A DNA stretch of 40,450 nt. Origin: Flavobacterium sp. (GTDB lineage Bacteria; Bacteroidota; Bacteroidia; Flavobacteriales; Flavobacteriaceae). The stretch spans positions 1 to 40,450 of the forward strand of contig NZ_JANXTI010000027.1 of assembly GCF_025352425.1 (NCBI RefSeq). The letters run 5' to 3'. The notes beneath the pieces are model-generated. The model worked only from the letters and a program-made list of their open reading frames with translations. It made no database searches and had not been told where the DNA came from. Position numbers and translations under genes: made by a program. This document shows positions 1-8,236 of this stretch, one piece after another; position 1 is the stretch's first letter; each line of letters starts with the position of its first letter.

Positions 1-600
1 AGGGATTATACCGTAAGGGTAACCAGTAGCAGTTCACTGGCATGTCAAACCACCTCGGCGGGTTTCCCGGTGATACAATCAGGTCAGGCATCGGTACCGG
101 CAGGAACCACAGGATATACCGTAACCAGCGCCTTTTCGGCATCACAGATTATTACGGTTATCATCGAAGGTTATGGCGCTCCTGATTACCAGTACAGTTT
201 AGACGATGGACCAAGACAGGTGAGCAATGTGTTTGAAGATGTTAGTTTAGGTACCCACATTATTCATGTATGGGATACCAAAGGTGGAGTTGCTTACAGT
301 TGTGAGGAGCTTATCATACAAGAGGTTGAAATCATTGATTATCCACATTACTTCACTCCGAATGGAGACGGAATGAATGACACATGGAATATTGTTGGAT
401 TAGGTGGACAACATAACGCAAAAATTTATATATTTGACCGCTATGGTAAACTATTAAAACAAATCAGTTCGACAGGCCAGGGTTGGGATGGAACGTATAA
501 CGGACATCTTTTACCATCAGATGATTACTGGTTCAATGTTGATTTTTTAGAAGGAGCCGCAGTCAAGAAATTTAAAGCCCATTTCTCATTAAAAAGATAG
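1..600 (+). CDS. T9SS type B sorting domain-containing protein (3' end only)
   Basis: The reading frame is open from the first base, so this is the C-terminal ~199 residues of a longer gene that begins outside the window. The last ~85 residues form a type B (gliding-motility-type) T9SS C-terminal sorting domain: 'YFTPNGDGMNDTW', then 'IYIFDRYGKLL', 'GWDGTYNG' and 'LPSDDYWF'. This domain directs export across the outer membrane and cell-surface attachment. The residues before it (for example 'YQYSLDDGP', 'GTHIIHVWD') look like the beta-sandwich repeat modules of large flavobacterial surface adhesins such as SprB. The PorP/SprF-like gene starts 5 bp downstream, the usual partner arrangement. 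Base composition changes within the fragment: the first ~250 bases are visibly richer in G+C than what follows. The family call is firm; the function of the full protein cannot be judged from this piece. Confidence 0.88.
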   Translation, partial: RDYTVRVTSSSSLACQTTSAGFPVIQSGQASVPAGTTGYTVTSAFSASQIITVIIEGYGAPDYQYSLDDGPRQVSNVFEDVSLGTHIIHVWDTKGGVAYSCEELIIQEVEIIDYPHYFTPNGDGMNDTWNIVGLGGQHNAKIYIFDRYGKLLKQISSTGQGWDGTYNGHLLPSDDYWFNVDFLEGAAVKKFKAHFSLKR

Positions 601-605
601 TTAAA

Positions 606-1604
606 ATGAATTTTAGGAAGATTTATTTATTAGCACTACTATTAGTTGCACAATTTTCTCATTCACAAGAAGGTTTGCCGGTTTATTCAGATTATTTGTC
701 TGATAACTACTATTTGCTTCATCCTTCAATGGCAGGAGCTGCAAACTGCGCAAAACTAAGACTGACAGGAAGACAACAGTGGTTTGGACAAAAAGATGCT
801 CCCGCATTGCAAACATTGAGTTTTAATGGTGCTTTAGGAGAGAAATCTGGTGGGGGAATTATTGTCTTTAATGATAAAAATGGGTATCATTCACAAACGG
901 GTATGAAATTGACATATGCTCACCATATAAGGTTTTCACGTGATGATGTGGATTTAAACCAACTCTCATTTGGTATGAGTGCGGGCTTTATTCAAAGCAA
1001 TTTGGATGAAAGTACATTTTATGACAATAATCCCGGATTTGATCCCGTAGTGTTTGGTTCAATTCAAAAGTCAACCTATTTTAATATTGATATTGGAGCT
1101 TCCTATAATTTTCTTGATTTCTATGTTCACGCAACAGTTAAAAACGCTTTGGCTAGTGACAGAAAATTATATACAGATAGGGAACCGGTAAATTTGAGAA
1201 GATTTATTTTAAATGCGGGATACACTTTTGGCGATGCTGAACAAATTCTTTGGGAACCCTCTTTTATGTTTCAACTTGTTACCTTAACACAAGAGAAAAC
1301 AGTTGATTTTAATATAAAATTATACAAAGACTTAGATTTTGGAAGATTGTGGGGTGGAATCTCATACCGAAGGAGTCTTGATGGGGCACAATATGTCCAA
1401 GGTAATGGTGTTGCCGACCAAAAGTTGCAATATGTAACACCAATAGTAGGAGTTAATTTTAAAAATTATGTGTTTTCATATACTTACTCACATATATTAG
1501 GTAATGTTAAATTTGACTCCGCAGGATTTCACCAAGTAACTTTGGGGGTTAATTTATTCTGTAAACCCGAAAAATATCACTGTAATTGTCCCGCCATTAA
1601 TTAA
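606..1604 (+). CDS. PorP/SprF family type IX secretion system outer-membrane protein
   Basis: A 332-residue protein with a cleavable signal peptide ('MNFRKIYLLALLLVAQFSHSQ') followed by a PorP/SprF-type beta-barrel. Typical of the family are the early 'YSDYLSDNYYLLHPSMAGAA' region, 'RQQWFG', a GGGI strand and alternating aromatic strands to the C-terminus. Known members are outer-membrane proteins; SprF is needed for secretion of the type B cargo SprB in Flavobacterium johnsoniae. The gene begins 5 bp after a type B cargo gene, so it is probably the dedicated partner of that cargo. The C-terminus has three cysteines ('FCKPEKYHCNCPAIN'), a tail whose role I do not know. The ATG at 606 gives the complete signal peptide. 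A rho-independent terminator follows at 1615. Confidence 0.9.
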   Translation: MNFRKIYLLALLLVAQFSHSQEGLPVYSDYLSDNYYLLHPSMAGAANCAKLRLTGRQQWFGQKDAPALQTLSFNGALGEKSGGGIIVFNDKNGYHSQTGMKLTYAHHIRFSRDDVDLNQLSFGMSAGFIQSNLDESTFYDNNPGFDPVVFGSIQKSTYFNIDIGASYNFLDFYVHATVKNALASDRKLYTDREPVNLRRFILNAGYTFGDAEQILWEPSFMFQLVTLTQEKTVDFNIKLYKDLDFGRLWGGISYRRSLDGAQYVQGNGVADQKLQYVTPIVGVNFKNYVFSYTYSHILGNVKFDSAGFHQVTLGVNLFCKPEKYHCNCPAIN

Positions 1605-1614
1605 TTTAAATGAC

Positions 1615-1642
1615 TGTCCCGATTTATCGGGACAATTTTTTT
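1615..1642 (+). terminator. Rho-independent terminator after the porP-like gene
   Basis: Perfect 9-bp stem TGTCCCGAT (1615-1623) / ATCGGGACA (1626-1634) followed by A and a run of eight T. It ends only 4 bp before the ATG of the next gene (1647), so it also lies in the position of that gene's ribosome-binding region. Confidence 0.85.
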
Positions 1643-1646
1643 AACC

Positions 1647-2165
1647 ATGGTAATAAAAGCTGTTAACGGTAAAAACCCACAAATTCCAGAAGATTGTTTC
1701 GTTGCAGAAAACGCAACAATTGTTGGTGACGTTGTATTGGGAAAATCTTGTAGTGTTTGGTTTAATGCGGTTATTCGTGGCGATGTTCATTATATCAAAA
1801 TAGGTGATAAGGTTAACATTCAGGACGGAGCAATTATTCACTGCACGTATCAAAAATATCCAACCGAAATTGGAAATAATGTTTCCATTGGTCATAATGC
1901 TATTGTTCATGGGTGCAAAATCCATGATAATGTTTTAATAGGAATGGGCGCCATTGTTATGGATAATTGCGTTGTAGAAAGCAATTCTATTATTGCTGCC
2001 GGAGCAGTGGTTACTCAAAATACTGTAGTTGAATCGGGGACGATATATGCGGGAGTACCTGCCAAAAAAATAAAGGATATTGACCAATCTGATTTTGCCG
2101 GAGAAATTGGGCGCATTTCGAATAATTATGTGATGTATTCCGAGTGGTTTAAAAACGAGGATTAA
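1647..2165 (+). CDS. Gamma carbonic anhydrase family protein (left-handed beta-helix)
   Basis: A 172-residue hexapeptide-repeat protein of the YrdA/PaaY/gamma-carbonic anhydrase family. The left-handed parallel beta-helix repeats run from about residue 20 to 135, for example 'VIRGDVHYIKIGDKVNIQDG' and 'IGMGAIVMDNCVVESNS'. The metal-binding histidines of the family are in place: His65 in 'GAIIHCTY' and His83 and His88 in 'IGHNAIVHGC'. Arg44 and Asp46 in 'VIRGD' match the conserved trimer/active-site pair. Members bind zinc or a similar metal and form cytoplasmic trimers; many have weak or no carbonic anhydrase activity, so the reaction in vivo is uncertain. The gene starts directly after the T-run of the preceding terminator, and I see no clear promoter motif of its own. 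Length is typical. Confidence 0.92.
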   Translation: MVIKAVNGKNPQIPEDCFVAENATIVGDVVLGKSCSVWFNAVIRGDVHYIKIGDKVNIQDGAIIHCTYQKYPTEIGNNVSIGHNAIVHGCKIHDNVLIGMGAIVMDNCVVESNSIIAAGAVVTQNTVVESGTIYAGVPAKKIKDIDQSDFAGEIGRISNNYVMYSEWFKNED

Positions 2166-2371
2166 AGAAACTCTTTAGTTTGTGTTTAGCCCCAATGATT
2201 TAATATTAAGAGGAGCACAGAGTGGCTGTCAGGTATTTTTTTAAATGACCTGGACAAAGAAAACGTGAATAGTAACCCCGATAGTAGCAAGCTACCGTGT
2301 AGCGCGGATAGCGGGAACTAATATCCTGAAGAAAGCAAAGTTCTGTTCTTAGAAACCCCAAAAGTTTGGCT
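2166..2371. repeat. Structured intergenic element, no gene
   Basis: This 206-bp gap between the convergent gamma-CA and murI genes has no credible ORF but is rich in inverted repeats. GTCAGGT (2228-2234) pairs with ACCTGGAC (2248-2255) with one bulged base. GTAGC (2284-2288) and GCTAC (2291-2295) form a tight hairpin, itself enclosed by CCCG (2277-2280) and CGGG (2312-2315), with GATAG repeated on both sides. From memory, similar 'CCCCGATAG...AGCGGG' blocks recur between genes in Flavobacterium genomes, but I could not check this. No T-run follows the stems, so it is not a simple terminator. Confidence 0.5.
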
Positions 2372-3151
2372 CTAAAAATCCTTTCTAATCACATCGTATT
2401 TATTATTTAAAATCGTTTTCAATACTTTCGGGTCCGAATTAGAATAGAAAATAGATTCTGTGTTATTCTTTCCAACATTTAATCCACTTCTTTCCGATAA
2501 AACACTTTTTGTTTGCCGTGCCACAGCTTCACCGGAATCAATTATTTTAATTTCTTTTGGAAGTATTTTTTTTATCTGCGGAATCAAATAAGGATAATGA
2601 CTGCAACCTAATACCAGATAATCTATATTGGCGGCAATCATTGGCGCTAAATACTTATGAAGAAGCAAATTCATTTCTTTGGAATTCATCTCGCCATTTT
2701 CAATTAACGGAACCAGTCCATGGCCAATTTGTTCAATGATTTTAGTATCATGGAATTTTTCAGCAGTTTGATGGAACAATTCACTATTTAATGTTCCTTG
2801 TGTGGCAAGGATTCCGATTACATGTTTTTGGGAATTTATGGCTGCCGGTTTTATCGCTGGCTCAATACCAATGAACGGGACATCGTATTTTGCGCGTAAT
2901 TCTTTAATTGCATTCGTCGTTGCCGTATTACAGGCAACCACAATTATTTTGGCATTTAGATTCAAAAGAAACTCTGTATTTTTAATACTTAGCTGAAGAA
3001 TTTCTTCTTTTGATTTTTGACCATAAGGTGCATTTTTGCTATCAGCAAGATAAATGGTATCCTCATTTGGCAGTAAATCATGAATTGCTGCCCAAATGGA
3101 TGTTCCTCCAATTCCCGAATCAAAAAGGCCTATGGGATTATTGTTTTCCAT
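2372..3151 (-). CDS. murI: Glutamate racemase
   Basis: A 259-residue cytoplasmic enzyme that interconverts L- and D-glutamate, supplying D-Glu for peptidoglycan. All family signatures are present: 'GLFDSGIGG' with Asp11/Ser12, 'DSKNAPYG' at 37-44, the first catalytic cysteine Cys74 in 'VVACNTATTNA', and the second, Cys183, in 'LVLGCSHYPYL'. Length is normal. The gene reads away from the ompH-bamA operon and is separated from it by a strong terminator (3164-3206), so it is probably transcribed separately; no exact TAnnTTTG box is visible in the short upstream gap. Confidence 0.97.
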   Translation of the reverse strand: MENNNPIGLFDSGIGGTSIWAAIHDLLPNEDTIYLADSKNAPYGQKSKEEILQLSIKNTEFLLNLNAKIIVVACNTATTNAIKELRAKYDVPFIGIEPAIKPAAINSQKHVIGILATQGTLNSELFHQTAEKFHDTKIIEQIGHGLVPLIENGEMNSKEMNLLLHKYLAPMIAANIDYLVLGCSHYPYLIPQIKKILPKEIKIIDSGEAVARQTKSVLSERSGLNVGKNNTESIFYSNSDPKVLKTILNNKYDVIRKDF

Positions 3152-3163
3152 AGAAACAAAAGT

Positions 3164-3206
3164 AAAAAAAACTGCTCAGTCCCGAAGCTTCAGGAGAGCA
3201 GTTTTT
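3164..3206 (-). terminator. Terminator of the porG-uppS-bamA-ompH operon
   Basis: Perfect 11-bp inverted repeat AAAAACTGCTC (3167-3177) / GAGCAGTTTTT (3196-3206). Read on the minus strand it follows the ompH stop codon (3227) and is followed by a run of T. Because both arms carry A/T runs it could also act on the plus strand. Confidence 0.88.
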
Positions 3207-3226
3207 GATAGTATTCTTGATTTATT

Positions 3227-3727
3227 TTAAAATCCTAAATCTTTTTTAACATCAGCTGTTAAATCCGGACCATCAGCCAAAAGTAAATCAGCAACGTTTA
3301 AAACGTATTGGTATCCTTTTGCTTTACCAATTTTTGCAATTGAAGCTTTGATTCTATCCATTAAAGGCTTTACCATATCAGCTTCTTTCTTTTGTAATTC
3401 TTTTTGAGCATTGTCTCTGTAATCAGTAATACGTTTTACCAAGTCTTGAACTTCAGTTTGACGTGTTGCATTAACAGCGTCTCCAACGGTAGCAGATTCT
3501 TGATCGTATTTTTTGATTTTGTTTTGATATTCCTCAGCCATTGTTTTGTATTCAGCATCATAAGTTCCGCTCAATTTTTCTAATTGTTTTTGAGCATCAA
3601 GCATCGCGGGCATTTTAGAAATTAATTCATTTACATCTACATGTGCAGTTTTAGCCTGTGCATTAATGGTATAACTAGTTCCTAAACACAACACAGTAGC
3701 TAGTAGTAATGATTTCAATCGTTTCAT
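3227..3727 (-). CDS. OmpH/Skp family periplasmic chaperone
   Basis: A 166-residue protein with a signal peptide ('MKRLKSLLLATVLCLGTSYTINAQA') and the OmpH/Skp fold: an N-terminal strand 'TAHVDVNELISKMP', a long charged coiled coil (about residues 40-115), and the C-terminal strand 'IGKAKGYQYVLNVADLLLADG'. Skp-type proteins hold unfolded outer-membrane proteins in the periplasm and hand them to the BAM complex. The gene is last in the minus-strand operon porG-uppS-bamA-ompH-ompH, 34 bp after a longer ompH paralogue, and is followed by a strong terminator. Length is typical of bacterial Skp. Confidence 0.93.
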   Translation of the reverse strand: MKRLKSLLLATVLCLGTSYTINAQAKTAHVDVNELISKMPAMLDAQKQLEKLSGTYDAEYKTMAEEYQNKIKKYDQESATVGDAVNATRQTEVQDLVKRITDYRDNAQKELQKKEADMVKPLMDRIKASIAKIGKAKGYQYVLNVADLLLADGPDLTADVKKDLGF

Positions 3728-3761
3728 TTTAAAAAGTATTAATTATTGTTATTTAATTTAT

Positions 3762-4745
3762 TTATTCTGTTTTTGGTTTATTTTTTGCGTCTTCTTTTGC
3801 TTTTTTTGCAGCTTCTCTATCTTCTAATATTTTTTTCTTTTTGTCTTCTAAAGCTTTTTTTCTGTCTTCTATCAGTTTTGCTCTTGCAGCAGCTTTAGCT
3901 GCCTTGGGATCTACTGTTGTTGAATCAGTTTCAGTTGAAGGTGTTGTTTTATCATCACCGGTTTTCTCCTTAGCAGGAACCGTGCCAGTTTTTTTGGCGT
4001 TCTTAGCATCTAACAATTCAGCTCTCTTGGCTGCTTGTTCAGCTTTCTTAGTTTCGGCAGCAGCTTTTCTATCAGCTACTAGTTGTTCTCTTGCTTTCTT
4101 TTTATCTTCAAGGGCTTTTTTACGAGCTTCCAAAGTAGGATTGGCGTCACTAGCGGCGTCTTCTAAAGCGTCTTTAGCTTCTTGCGCTTTAACTTGTTTT
4201 GTGCTCATTTGTTCTCTTTTCTCAGATCTGTTGATAACTCTGATAACCTGGTCACTTATGTCATATCTCTTAGCAGAGAAAAGCATGGTTAAATCGGAAG
4301 CTTTATCAAAAACAAAGTCATATTTTTTAGCTTCGGCAATATCCTGAACGGCAGTAAAAACCTGATCCTGAATTGGTTTTACCAAAACTGCTTTTTGCGT
4401 AATTAAATCTCCATTTGGACCGAATTTTTTTTGTTGAAAGTCTAAAAGTTCATTTTCCTGAAATTTTATCTCTTCCTCGCGTTCGTCAATTAATTCTTTG
4501 GTCAACAAGGCTCTTTCTGTTTTTAAAGCGTCTTTTATTTTTGCGATTTCAATCTTTTTGGTTTCAATATCTTGTTTCCACTTTTGCGCTTTTTGCTCTA
4601 ATTGACTTTTGGCCTCACTATAGTCAGGAACATTTTGCAAAATATATTCCATGTCTATGTAGCCAATTTTCACACCCCTAGATTGCGCATTTGACTGAAA
4701 TGTAACGGATAAAACCAGAATCGATATTAAAATATATTTTTTCAT
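3762..4745 (-). CDS. OmpH/Skp family protein with a long Lys/Ala-rich C-terminal extension
   Basis: The start chosen is the ATG at 4745 (MKKYILISILVLSVTF), which begins a clean signal peptide; a longer frame to 4799 would overlap bamA. The 327-residue product has an OmpH/Skp domain over roughly residues 20-180 ('VKIGYIDMEYILQNVPDYSEAKSQLE', coiled coil, then 'EAKKYDFVFDKASDLTMLF'). After that comes an unusual ~145-residue tail made almost wholly of K, A, E, D and R. The tail carries two similar segments around 'RKKALEDKKK', separated by a Thr/Ser/Pro/Asp linker. The core is expected to be a periplasmic chaperone acting with BamA, whose gene lies 37 bp upstream in the same operon. The tail is probably a long charged helix that could span the periplasm or touch peptidoglycan, but that is inference. 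Confidence 0.9.
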   Translation of the reverse strand: MKKYILISILVLSVTFQSNAQSRGVKIGYIDMEYILQNVPDYSEAKSQLEQKAQKWKQDIETKKIEIAKIKDALKTERALLTKELIDEREEEIKFQENELLDFQQKKFGPNGDLITQKAVLVKPIQDQVFTAVQDIAEAKKYDFVFDKASDLTMLFSAKRYDISDQVIRVINRSEKREQMSTKQVKAQEAKDALEDAASDANPTLEARKKALEDKKKAREQLVADRKAAAETKKAEQAAKRAELLDAKNAKKTGTVPAKEKTGDDKTTPSTETDSTTVDPKAAKAAARAKLIEDRKKALEDKKKKILEDREAAKKAKEDAKNKPKTE

Positions 4746-4782
4746 TCTTTCATTTGATTTAGAAATATTATACCAAATATAA

Positions 4783-7509
4783 TTAAAATTGTTGACCAAT
4801 TATAAAATGTGTTTCCCAACCATTAGGTTTTGTTGAACCCGAAGAAACACCATCAAAACTAGGAATGCCATCAAAGCCATGAGCAAAATCTATTCCTAAT
4901 AGTCCAAAGGCAGGCATAAATACTCGCAATCCAAATCCGGCGGAACGCTGCAGCACAAATGGATTGTAATCTTTGAACGTGTTAAAAGATGATCCTGCTT
5001 CAACAAAAGTCAGTGCGTAAATTGATGCAGCGGCTTTCAATGTTAATGGGTATCTTAGCTCCAACGAGAATTTATTGTAAACTGTTGCGCCATCCTGTGA
5101 CGATAATGATTGGTTTGGATAACCTCTTAATTGAATAACCTCTCTTCCGTCTAATGAAAAGTTTGCTAATCCGTCACCGCCAAGGAAAAACCGCTCGAAT
5201 GGTACTAAACCCCGACCACTGTCGTAAGCGCCCAAATAACCAAATTCGCCGAGCGCTCTTAATACTAATGCTTTTGATTGCGTTCCCGCCAACCTAGTAT
5301 ACCAATCAGCTTTAAACTTTATTTTATAATATTCTAACCAGTTAAATTTTTGCTGATCAACCTTTGCTGTATTAACATCTGCGTCAGCAAAATTGGCATC
5401 ATCAACTCTAACAAGTCCCGTAACGTTGTTGATAGTTGTTGTTCTTACTAAATCGCCGTTGTTAATATAGACGCCGTCTATACCAAAATTTTCGTTGGTA
5501 TTATCAGAAGCCGTATAGGTTTGTTTGTATTCCTTTTGATTTTTCAGATCGCCATAATTTATTCCATTAAATAATGAATAAGGCAAGGTAAATTTTGCCG
5601 AAACGCTAAATTCAGAACCAGAAGTTGGGTAAATTGGATTTACACCTTTGTTATTTCTACTCAAACCAAGGGTGTAAGCTAAATTTCTTGATGAACCGTC
5701 TCCGAAGGTGAACAATCCGGTGTTATAGTTGTGCAAATCGTAATATTGAAAACTCACGGAGCTAGAAAACACAAAAAAATCATCCGGAATAGTCAATCTT
5801 TTTGCAATACCAACAGACAATGATGTGATGTTAAAACTCTTATCCTTATCTACATTAGTTGATCTCCCGGAGTAAAGGAATTGTTTGCTGTGGGACAACG
5901 AACTCGAAAACTGAATTGGTTTTTTCCCTCCAAGCCATGGCTCTGAAAATGACAAACTATAGGTTTGAAAAAAAGAACTTGCCTGTAAACGCAAGGCAAC
6001 TTTTTGACCATCACCCATTGGAAGTGGCTTGTAAGCTTCCTTTTTAAACATGTTTCTTGCAGAGAAATTGTTAAAGGATAAACCCAGGGTTCCAATAAAT
6101 CCGCCACCGCCATAACCACCTTGAAGCTCAATTTGGCTTGACCCTTTTTCAACAACATTGTATTCAATATCTACTGTTCCTGCTGCTGGGTCAACATTTT
6201 TGAATTTTGGGTCAATAGCTTCCGGATCAAAGAAACCTAATTGTCCAATTTCCCTAATAGTTCTTACTAGATCTTCTTTGCTGTATTTTTGACCTGGCTG
6301 AGTTCGTAATTCTCTGTAAATTACCCTATCATGGGTTTTATCATTCCCTACAACTGTAATATTATTAAAATAAGCAACCGGACCTTCGGTAACCCTAATC
6401 TCAAAATCTATAGTGTCGTTTGCTGTTTTTACTTCAACAGCATTAATATTTGAAAATAAATAACCATTGTTTTGATATAAATTGGTTAAATCATCTCCAT
6501 CGGGTTTGGATTTATCTGCAATTCTTTTTTCAAGCAAAACTCCATTATACGTATCGCCTTTTTTTATGCCCAAGACCCTTCCTAATGTTTGATCTGAATA
6601 AACAGAATTTCCAAGGAATTTAATGTTGCCAAAATGATACTTTCTGCCTTCTTCAACTTTTATATTGATTGCTAACTTAGTTTTTTTGGCATTTAAAAAT
6701 ACAGAGTCAGTTATTATTCGGGCATCTCTATAACCTTTTTCTTTATACTTATCAGTGATGGAATTTAAGTCTTCCTTGTATTTATCCTTTATATATTTTG
6801 ATGCTTTTAAAATACGAATCGGATTGATTTGCTTCGTATTTTTCATAGCTTTTCTCAATTTGGCATCCGTAAATTTCTCATTGCCTTCAAAGGTTATTCT
6901 CGATATTTTCAATTTATCGCCTTTGTCAATATTTACAAGCATCTTAACATTGTTACCTTCAATTGTATCGGGTGTCGTTTTTATAAAAACTTTGGTATTA
7001 AAGTAACCGTCTTTTTTATATTTGTTTTCGATATAATTTTTGGTTGTAGTAATCAGGTTTTCATTTACAATTTTGCCTTTGGTCAATGAATTGTCTTTAA
7101 TAAGCGCTTCGACTTTCGATTTTTTTACACCTTGAATCTTTACATCGCTAAGTTTTGGAAGTTCCACTATATCAAGGTCTAACCAGATACTATCCGCTTC
7201 AACTTTATTTACATAAAAATCAATATCACTAAAAAGACCAAGTTTCCCCAGCTTTTTTATAGCATTGCTTAATTCTTCTCCGGGAACGGTAATTTGCTGG
7301 CCTTTTTCTAAACCGGCAAATGTGACAACGGTTTGTTCGTTGTAACTAATTTTACCGTTAACTTTTACATTTGCTAAAATATATTTTTTGCCTTGGTTGA
7401 AGGGAATTCTTTCTTGGGCTTGTAATTGAAAAATAGTTCCGAATAATAAAATAAATAGGAATATTTTTGAAGAGTTAATCTGCACTGAAATTTTATTTAA
7501 TTTGTTCAC
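4783..7509 (-). CDS. bamA: Outer membrane protein assembly factor BamA
   Basis: The central component of the BAM complex, which folds and inserts beta-barrel proteins into the outer membrane. POTRA repeats occupy roughly the first half ('ILANVKVNGKISYNEQTV', 'KLSDVKIQGVKKSKVEALI', 'KISRITFEGNEKF', 'HFGNIKFLGNSVY', 'YFNNITVVGND'), and a 16-stranded barrel the second half, with 'LGGDGLANFSLDGREVIQLRGY' and a C-terminal aromatic ending 'FIIGQQF'. The frame is open up to 7617 inside uppS. I place the start at GTG 7509, which gives a proper signal peptide (ending 'FILLFGTIFQLQAQ') and a 17-bp overlap with uppS. GTG 7485 is an equally possible start and ATG 7560 is less likely. It is the third gene of the porG-uppS-bamA-ompH-ompH operon. 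Confidence 0.95.
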   Translation of the reverse strand: MNKLNKISVQINSSKIFLFILLFGTIFQLQAQERIPFNQGKKYILANVKVNGKISYNEQTVVTFAGLEKGQQITVPGEELSNAIKKLGKLGLFSDIDFYVNKVEADSIWLDLDIVELPKLSDVKIQGVKKSKVEALIKDNSLTKGKIVNENLITTTKNYIENKYKKDGYFNTKVFIKTTPDTIEGNNVKMLVNIDKGDKLKISRITFEGNEKFTDAKLRKAMKNTKQINPIRILKASKYIKDKYKEDLNSITDKYKEKGYRDARIITDSVFLNAKKTKLAINIKVEEGRKYHFGNIKFLGNSVYSDQTLGRVLGIKKGDTYNGVLLEKRIADKSKPDGDDLTNLYQNNGYLFSNINAVEVKTANDTIDFEIRVTEGPVAYFNNITVVGNDKTHDRVIYRELRTQPGQKYSKEDLVRTIREIGQLGFFDPEAIDPKFKNVDPAAGTVDIEYNVVEKGSSQIELQGGYGGGGFIGTLGLSFNNFSARNMFKKEAYKPLPMGDGQKVALRLQASSFFQTYSLSFSEPWLGGKKPIQFSSSLSHSKQFLYSGRSTNVDKDKSFNITSLSVGIAKRLTIPDDFFVFSSSVSFQYYDLHNYNTGLFTFGDGSSRNLAYTLGLSRNNKGVNPIYPTSGSEFSVSAKFTLPYSLFNGINYGDLKNQKEYKQTYTASDNTNENFGIDGVYINNGDLVRTTTINNVTGLVRVDDANFADADVNTAKVDQQKFNWLEYYKIKFKADWYTRLAGTQSKALVLRALGEFGYLGAYDSGRGLVPFERFFLGGDGLANFSLDGREVIQLRGYPNQSLSSQDGATVYNKFSLELRYPLTLKAAASIYALTFVEAGSSFNTFKDYNPFVLQRSAGFGLRVFMPAFGLLGIDFAHGFDGIPSFDGVSSGSTKPNGWETHFIIGQQF

Positions 7510-8233
7510 TTGTTTTTCCGAATCTTCTTTCTCTTTTTTGATAACTAATGATGGCTGCATATAAATCGTCTTCTTTAAAATCGGGCCATAAAACTTCTGT
7601 AAAATAAAATTCCGCATACGCTATTTGCCATAACAAAAAATTACTAATTCGGTGCTCGCCACTGGTTCTAATCACTAAATCTACATCGGGTAAATTTCGC
7701 GTGTAAAGATGCTCATTTATAATTGATTCATCAATAGTGTCTATAGAAATTATATTATTTTTAACTTTCTCACTAATAATTTTGACAACATTTAACAATT
7801 CTTCCCGCGAACCATAGCTCAATGCCAGTGTCAGCGTCATTCTTGTGTTGTTTTTTGTTTTTTCGATAACTGATAAAAGCTCATTTTTGGCTTTTGTCGG
7901 AAGCAATTCGATGTTGCCAATACTGTTTAATCGAATATTGTTTTTTTCTAAAGTTGCCAGTTCTTTTTTTAAGGAATTGACCAATAACTTCATCAATGTA
8001 TCAACTTCTAACTTTGGCCTATTCCAATTTTCGGTAGAAAAAGCATATAATGTTAAATTTTCGATTCCAATTTCGGCACATGTTTCAACCGTAATCCTAA
8101 CAGATTTTGTTCCTTTTTCGTGTCCAAATGCCCTTAGCAAACCCTTCTGTTTCGCCCAACGGCCATTTCCATCCATAATTATGGCCAGATGTTTTGGTAA
8201 GTTGTCTTTATTAATGGTTTCTAATAAGCTCAT
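7493..8233 (-). CDS. uppS: Isoprenyl transferase (undecaprenyl diphosphate synthase)
   Basis: A 246-residue cis-prenyltransferase that builds undecaprenyl diphosphate, the lipid carrier for peptidoglycan and surface polysaccharides, from FPP and IPP. Visible motifs are the catalytic 'IMDGNGRWAK' (Asp21 to Lys28), 'FGHEKG' with the conserved His, 'LTLYAFSTENWNRP' (about residues 60-73), and near the C-terminus 'DLVIRTSGEHRISNFLLWQ' and 'YFTEVLWPDF'. Length matches the family. The start is 3 bp after the stop of the upstream porG-like gene and the 3' end overlaps the bamA start region, so translation of these genes is probably coupled. Confidence 0.97.
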   Translation of the reverse strand: MSLLETINKDNLPKHLAIIMDGNGRWAKQKGLLRAFGHEKGTKSVRITVETCAEIGIENLTLYAFSTENWNRPKLEVDTLMKLLVNSLKKELATLEKNNIRLNSIGNIELLPTKAKNELLSVIEKTKNNTRMTLTLALSYGSREELLNVVKIISEKVKNNIISIDTIDESIINEHLYTRNLPDVDLVIRTSGEHRISNFLLWQIAYAEFYFTEVLWPDFKEDDLYAAIISYQKRERRFGKTSEQIK

Positions 8234-8236
8234 TTT

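Noticed and set aside
3841..4347. 168-codon open frame on the plus strand opposite the long ompH gene
   Set aside because: It is the antisense shadow of a Lys/Ala/Glu-rich sequence (product almost all Ala, Leu, Ser); no signal, no family, and the opposite frame is a clear OmpH gene.
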